NCBI GenBank assembly: GCA_021160945.1
Contig: JAGHBQ010000130.1
Location: 1-7,845, forward strand
DNA from: Thermoplasmata archaeon
GTDB lineage: Archaea > Thermoplasmatota > Thermoplasmata > Thermoplasmatales > Aciduliprofundaceae
DNA: 7,845 nucleotides
Direction: 5' to 3'
A program made the translations under genes and the position numbers. Positions 7,046-7,845 of this stretch are shown here, piece by piece (the stretch's first letter is position 1; the number at the start of each line of letters is the position of its first letter). The notes below the pieces were generated by a model. That model saw only the letters and a program-made list of their open reading frames with translations. It did no database searches and was not told the origin of the DNA.

Positions 7046-7809
7046 GAAATTTGAATATTTTCTTGGTTTTTCTTTTCCTTTCTTTACTGCTTGTCCCCTC
7101 GCAAGTAGAGGGAGTATCTGGAAGTGTACATGTGGAAGGCCCCGTGGTTGCCGCAACAGAAACAAATATAACATACAGGGTGTATCTGGATGAGTATTTT
7201 GAAAAATACAAGTGCACTATGCTCATCGCGGGAGAAAATCTGACTGGAGCGAATCCTCTTAATGAAGTTATCAAAAGCTCGGATAATGGGAAATTCGAGT
7301 TTGAAATTACCACACCCAAGGTTCCTCAAACACTATACATAAGCTTCAGGGTGCTTGGATACAGGGGAGATAAGATAACAATCTTAGAAAGAGAGCTCTC
7401 TGTGGAGATTGTGAATCCCTTACCTATAAAGGTAAAAATAAGGAATACGAATGATTACGATGTGTCAAACATTCTAATCAACTTCTATGTGGATGGAGAG
7501 TACATAGGAAACATTACTGTGGATAAACTTAAGGCAAATAATACAGAAAGTGTGGTATACAAGTGGATACCTCAGAATATAGAGAAGGGTAAGCACACCC
7601 TTAAAATTGTGGTTGCAAGTGAGGGTATAGTATTTGAGAATGACAAAACTACATATAGCTACCAATTCTACTATGGAAAACCTCCTTCATATGATTTTGT
7701 CTACTATCTTGGATGGGGAACTCTTATAGTGGTCTCCACAATATTTTCCATGATGGTATTAGGTAGGAGAAGCAGGAAAACAGCGCCACCTCCCAAATGG
7801 AAGAAATAG
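7042..7809 (+). CDS. Secreted Ig-like (CARDB-type) single-pass membrane protein, putative transferase partner
   Basis: A 255-residue protein of unknown function. Seen: a signal peptide (~1-24, NIFLVFLFLSLLLVPS core, likely cut near VEG-VSG), an N-terminal beta-rich region (~25-122), a CARDB-like Ig domain (~124-205; NPLPIKVKIRN, then NFYVDGEYIG, then KGKHTLKIVV), one transmembrane helix (~219-240) and a basic cytoplasmic tail with RRSRK and PPPKWKK. There are four N-X-S/T sequons (Asn42, 66, 157, 166) and one cysteine, Cys58. Its ATG overlaps the transferase stop as ATGA, behind a strong ribosome site, so translation is likely coupled and the products made in a linked ratio. Topology mirrors the tail end of the transferase. 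An accessory oligosaccharyltransferase subunit or a surface-layer partner are both possible, with no sequence proof of either. The in-frame ATG at 6967 was rejected because it would add residues from within the transferase frame and displace the signal peptide. Confidence 0.85.
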   Translation: MRNLNIFLVFLFLSLLLVPSQVEGVSGSVHVEGPVVAATETNITYRVYLDEYFEKYKCTMLIAGENLTGANPLNEVIKSSDNGKFEFEITTPKVPQTLYISFRVLGYRGDKITILERELSVEIVNPLPIKVKIRNTNDYDVSNILINFYVDGEYIGNITVDKLKANNTESVVYKWIPQNIEKGKHTLKIVVASEGIVFENDKTTYSYQFYYGKPPSYDFVYYLGWGTLIVVSTIFSMMVLGRRSRKTAPPPKWKK

Positions 7810-7815
7810 ATCTAC

Positions 7816-7829
7816 ATTTTTATCTTTTT
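7816..7829 (+). terminator. Oligo-T terminator after the operon
   Basis: Two runs of five T (7817-7821 and 7825-7829) start 8 bases after the TAG stop. Archaeal RNA polymerase terminates at such T-runs without needing a hairpin, and none is seen. Placement fits the end of the two-gene transcript. Confidence 0.6.
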
Positions 7830-7845
7830 AATATATTCAAGCCAT

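Noticed and set aside
6906..7319. 137-codon minus-strand open frame spanning the two-gene junction
   Set aside because: It is antisense to both well-supported genes, with no promoter or ribosome site and no recognisable protein features.
7837..7845. Possible end or start of another minus-strand gene at the right edge (ATG GCT TGA)
   Set aside because: As a start it meets a stop after two codons; as the end of a convergent gene it is only three codons and cannot be supported.
1..7845. CRISPR arrays, tRNA/rRNA genes, insertion sequences
   Set aside because: No regularly spaced direct repeats, cloverleaf-like segments, transposase frames or terminal inverted repeats were recognised, and nearly all of the window is coding.

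Overview
This window looks like an archaeal chromosome fragment, most likely from the Thermoplasmatota and possibly an Aciduliprofundum-like (DHVE2) organism. The assignment is an inference. It rests on an archaeal AglB/Stt3 oligosaccharyltransferase, promoters of the TATA-box type, a GGTGAT or GGAGG ribosome site matching the archaeal 16S 3' end, oligo-T termination, A+T-rich DNA, and a catalytic domain whose sequence style I associate with that lineage. No database search was possible.

Layout: (1) Bases 1-689, minus strand: the first 229 codons of a spermidine synthase-family aminopropyltransferase (speE), cut by the window edge. (2) Bases 690-799: a 110-base divergent promoter region with one TATA-like box facing each way and a small palindrome overlapping the ribosome site of the plus-strand gene. 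(3) Bases 800-7045, plus strand: one very long gene (2081 codons) for an AglB/Stt3 oligosaccharyltransferase. Its N-terminal ~900 residues are a complete-looking enzyme. They are followed by ~1150 residues of predicted extracellular beta-sandwich repeats and a last transmembrane anchor. (4) Bases 7042-7809, plus strand: a 255-residue signal-peptide / Ig-like / single-transmembrane protein whose start codon overlaps the stop of the first gene (ATGA). (5) Bases 7810-7845: a T-rich terminator-like stretch.

The two plus-strand genes look like a translationally coupled operon. Both products should face the cell exterior, end in one transmembrane helix with a short basic cytoplasmic tail, carry N-glycosylation sequons, and contain exactly one cysteine each, in the extracellular part. 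My working idea is that the small protein is an accessory or structural partner of the large transferase. The most unusual item is the transferase itself. It is fused to a long stalk of carboxypeptidase-regulatory / SdrD-B-like repeats, with two EF-hand-like calcium loops, about 32 sequons and a pair of NEW3/CARDB-like domains next to the membrane. No mobile elements, CRISPR arrays or structured RNA genes were seen.
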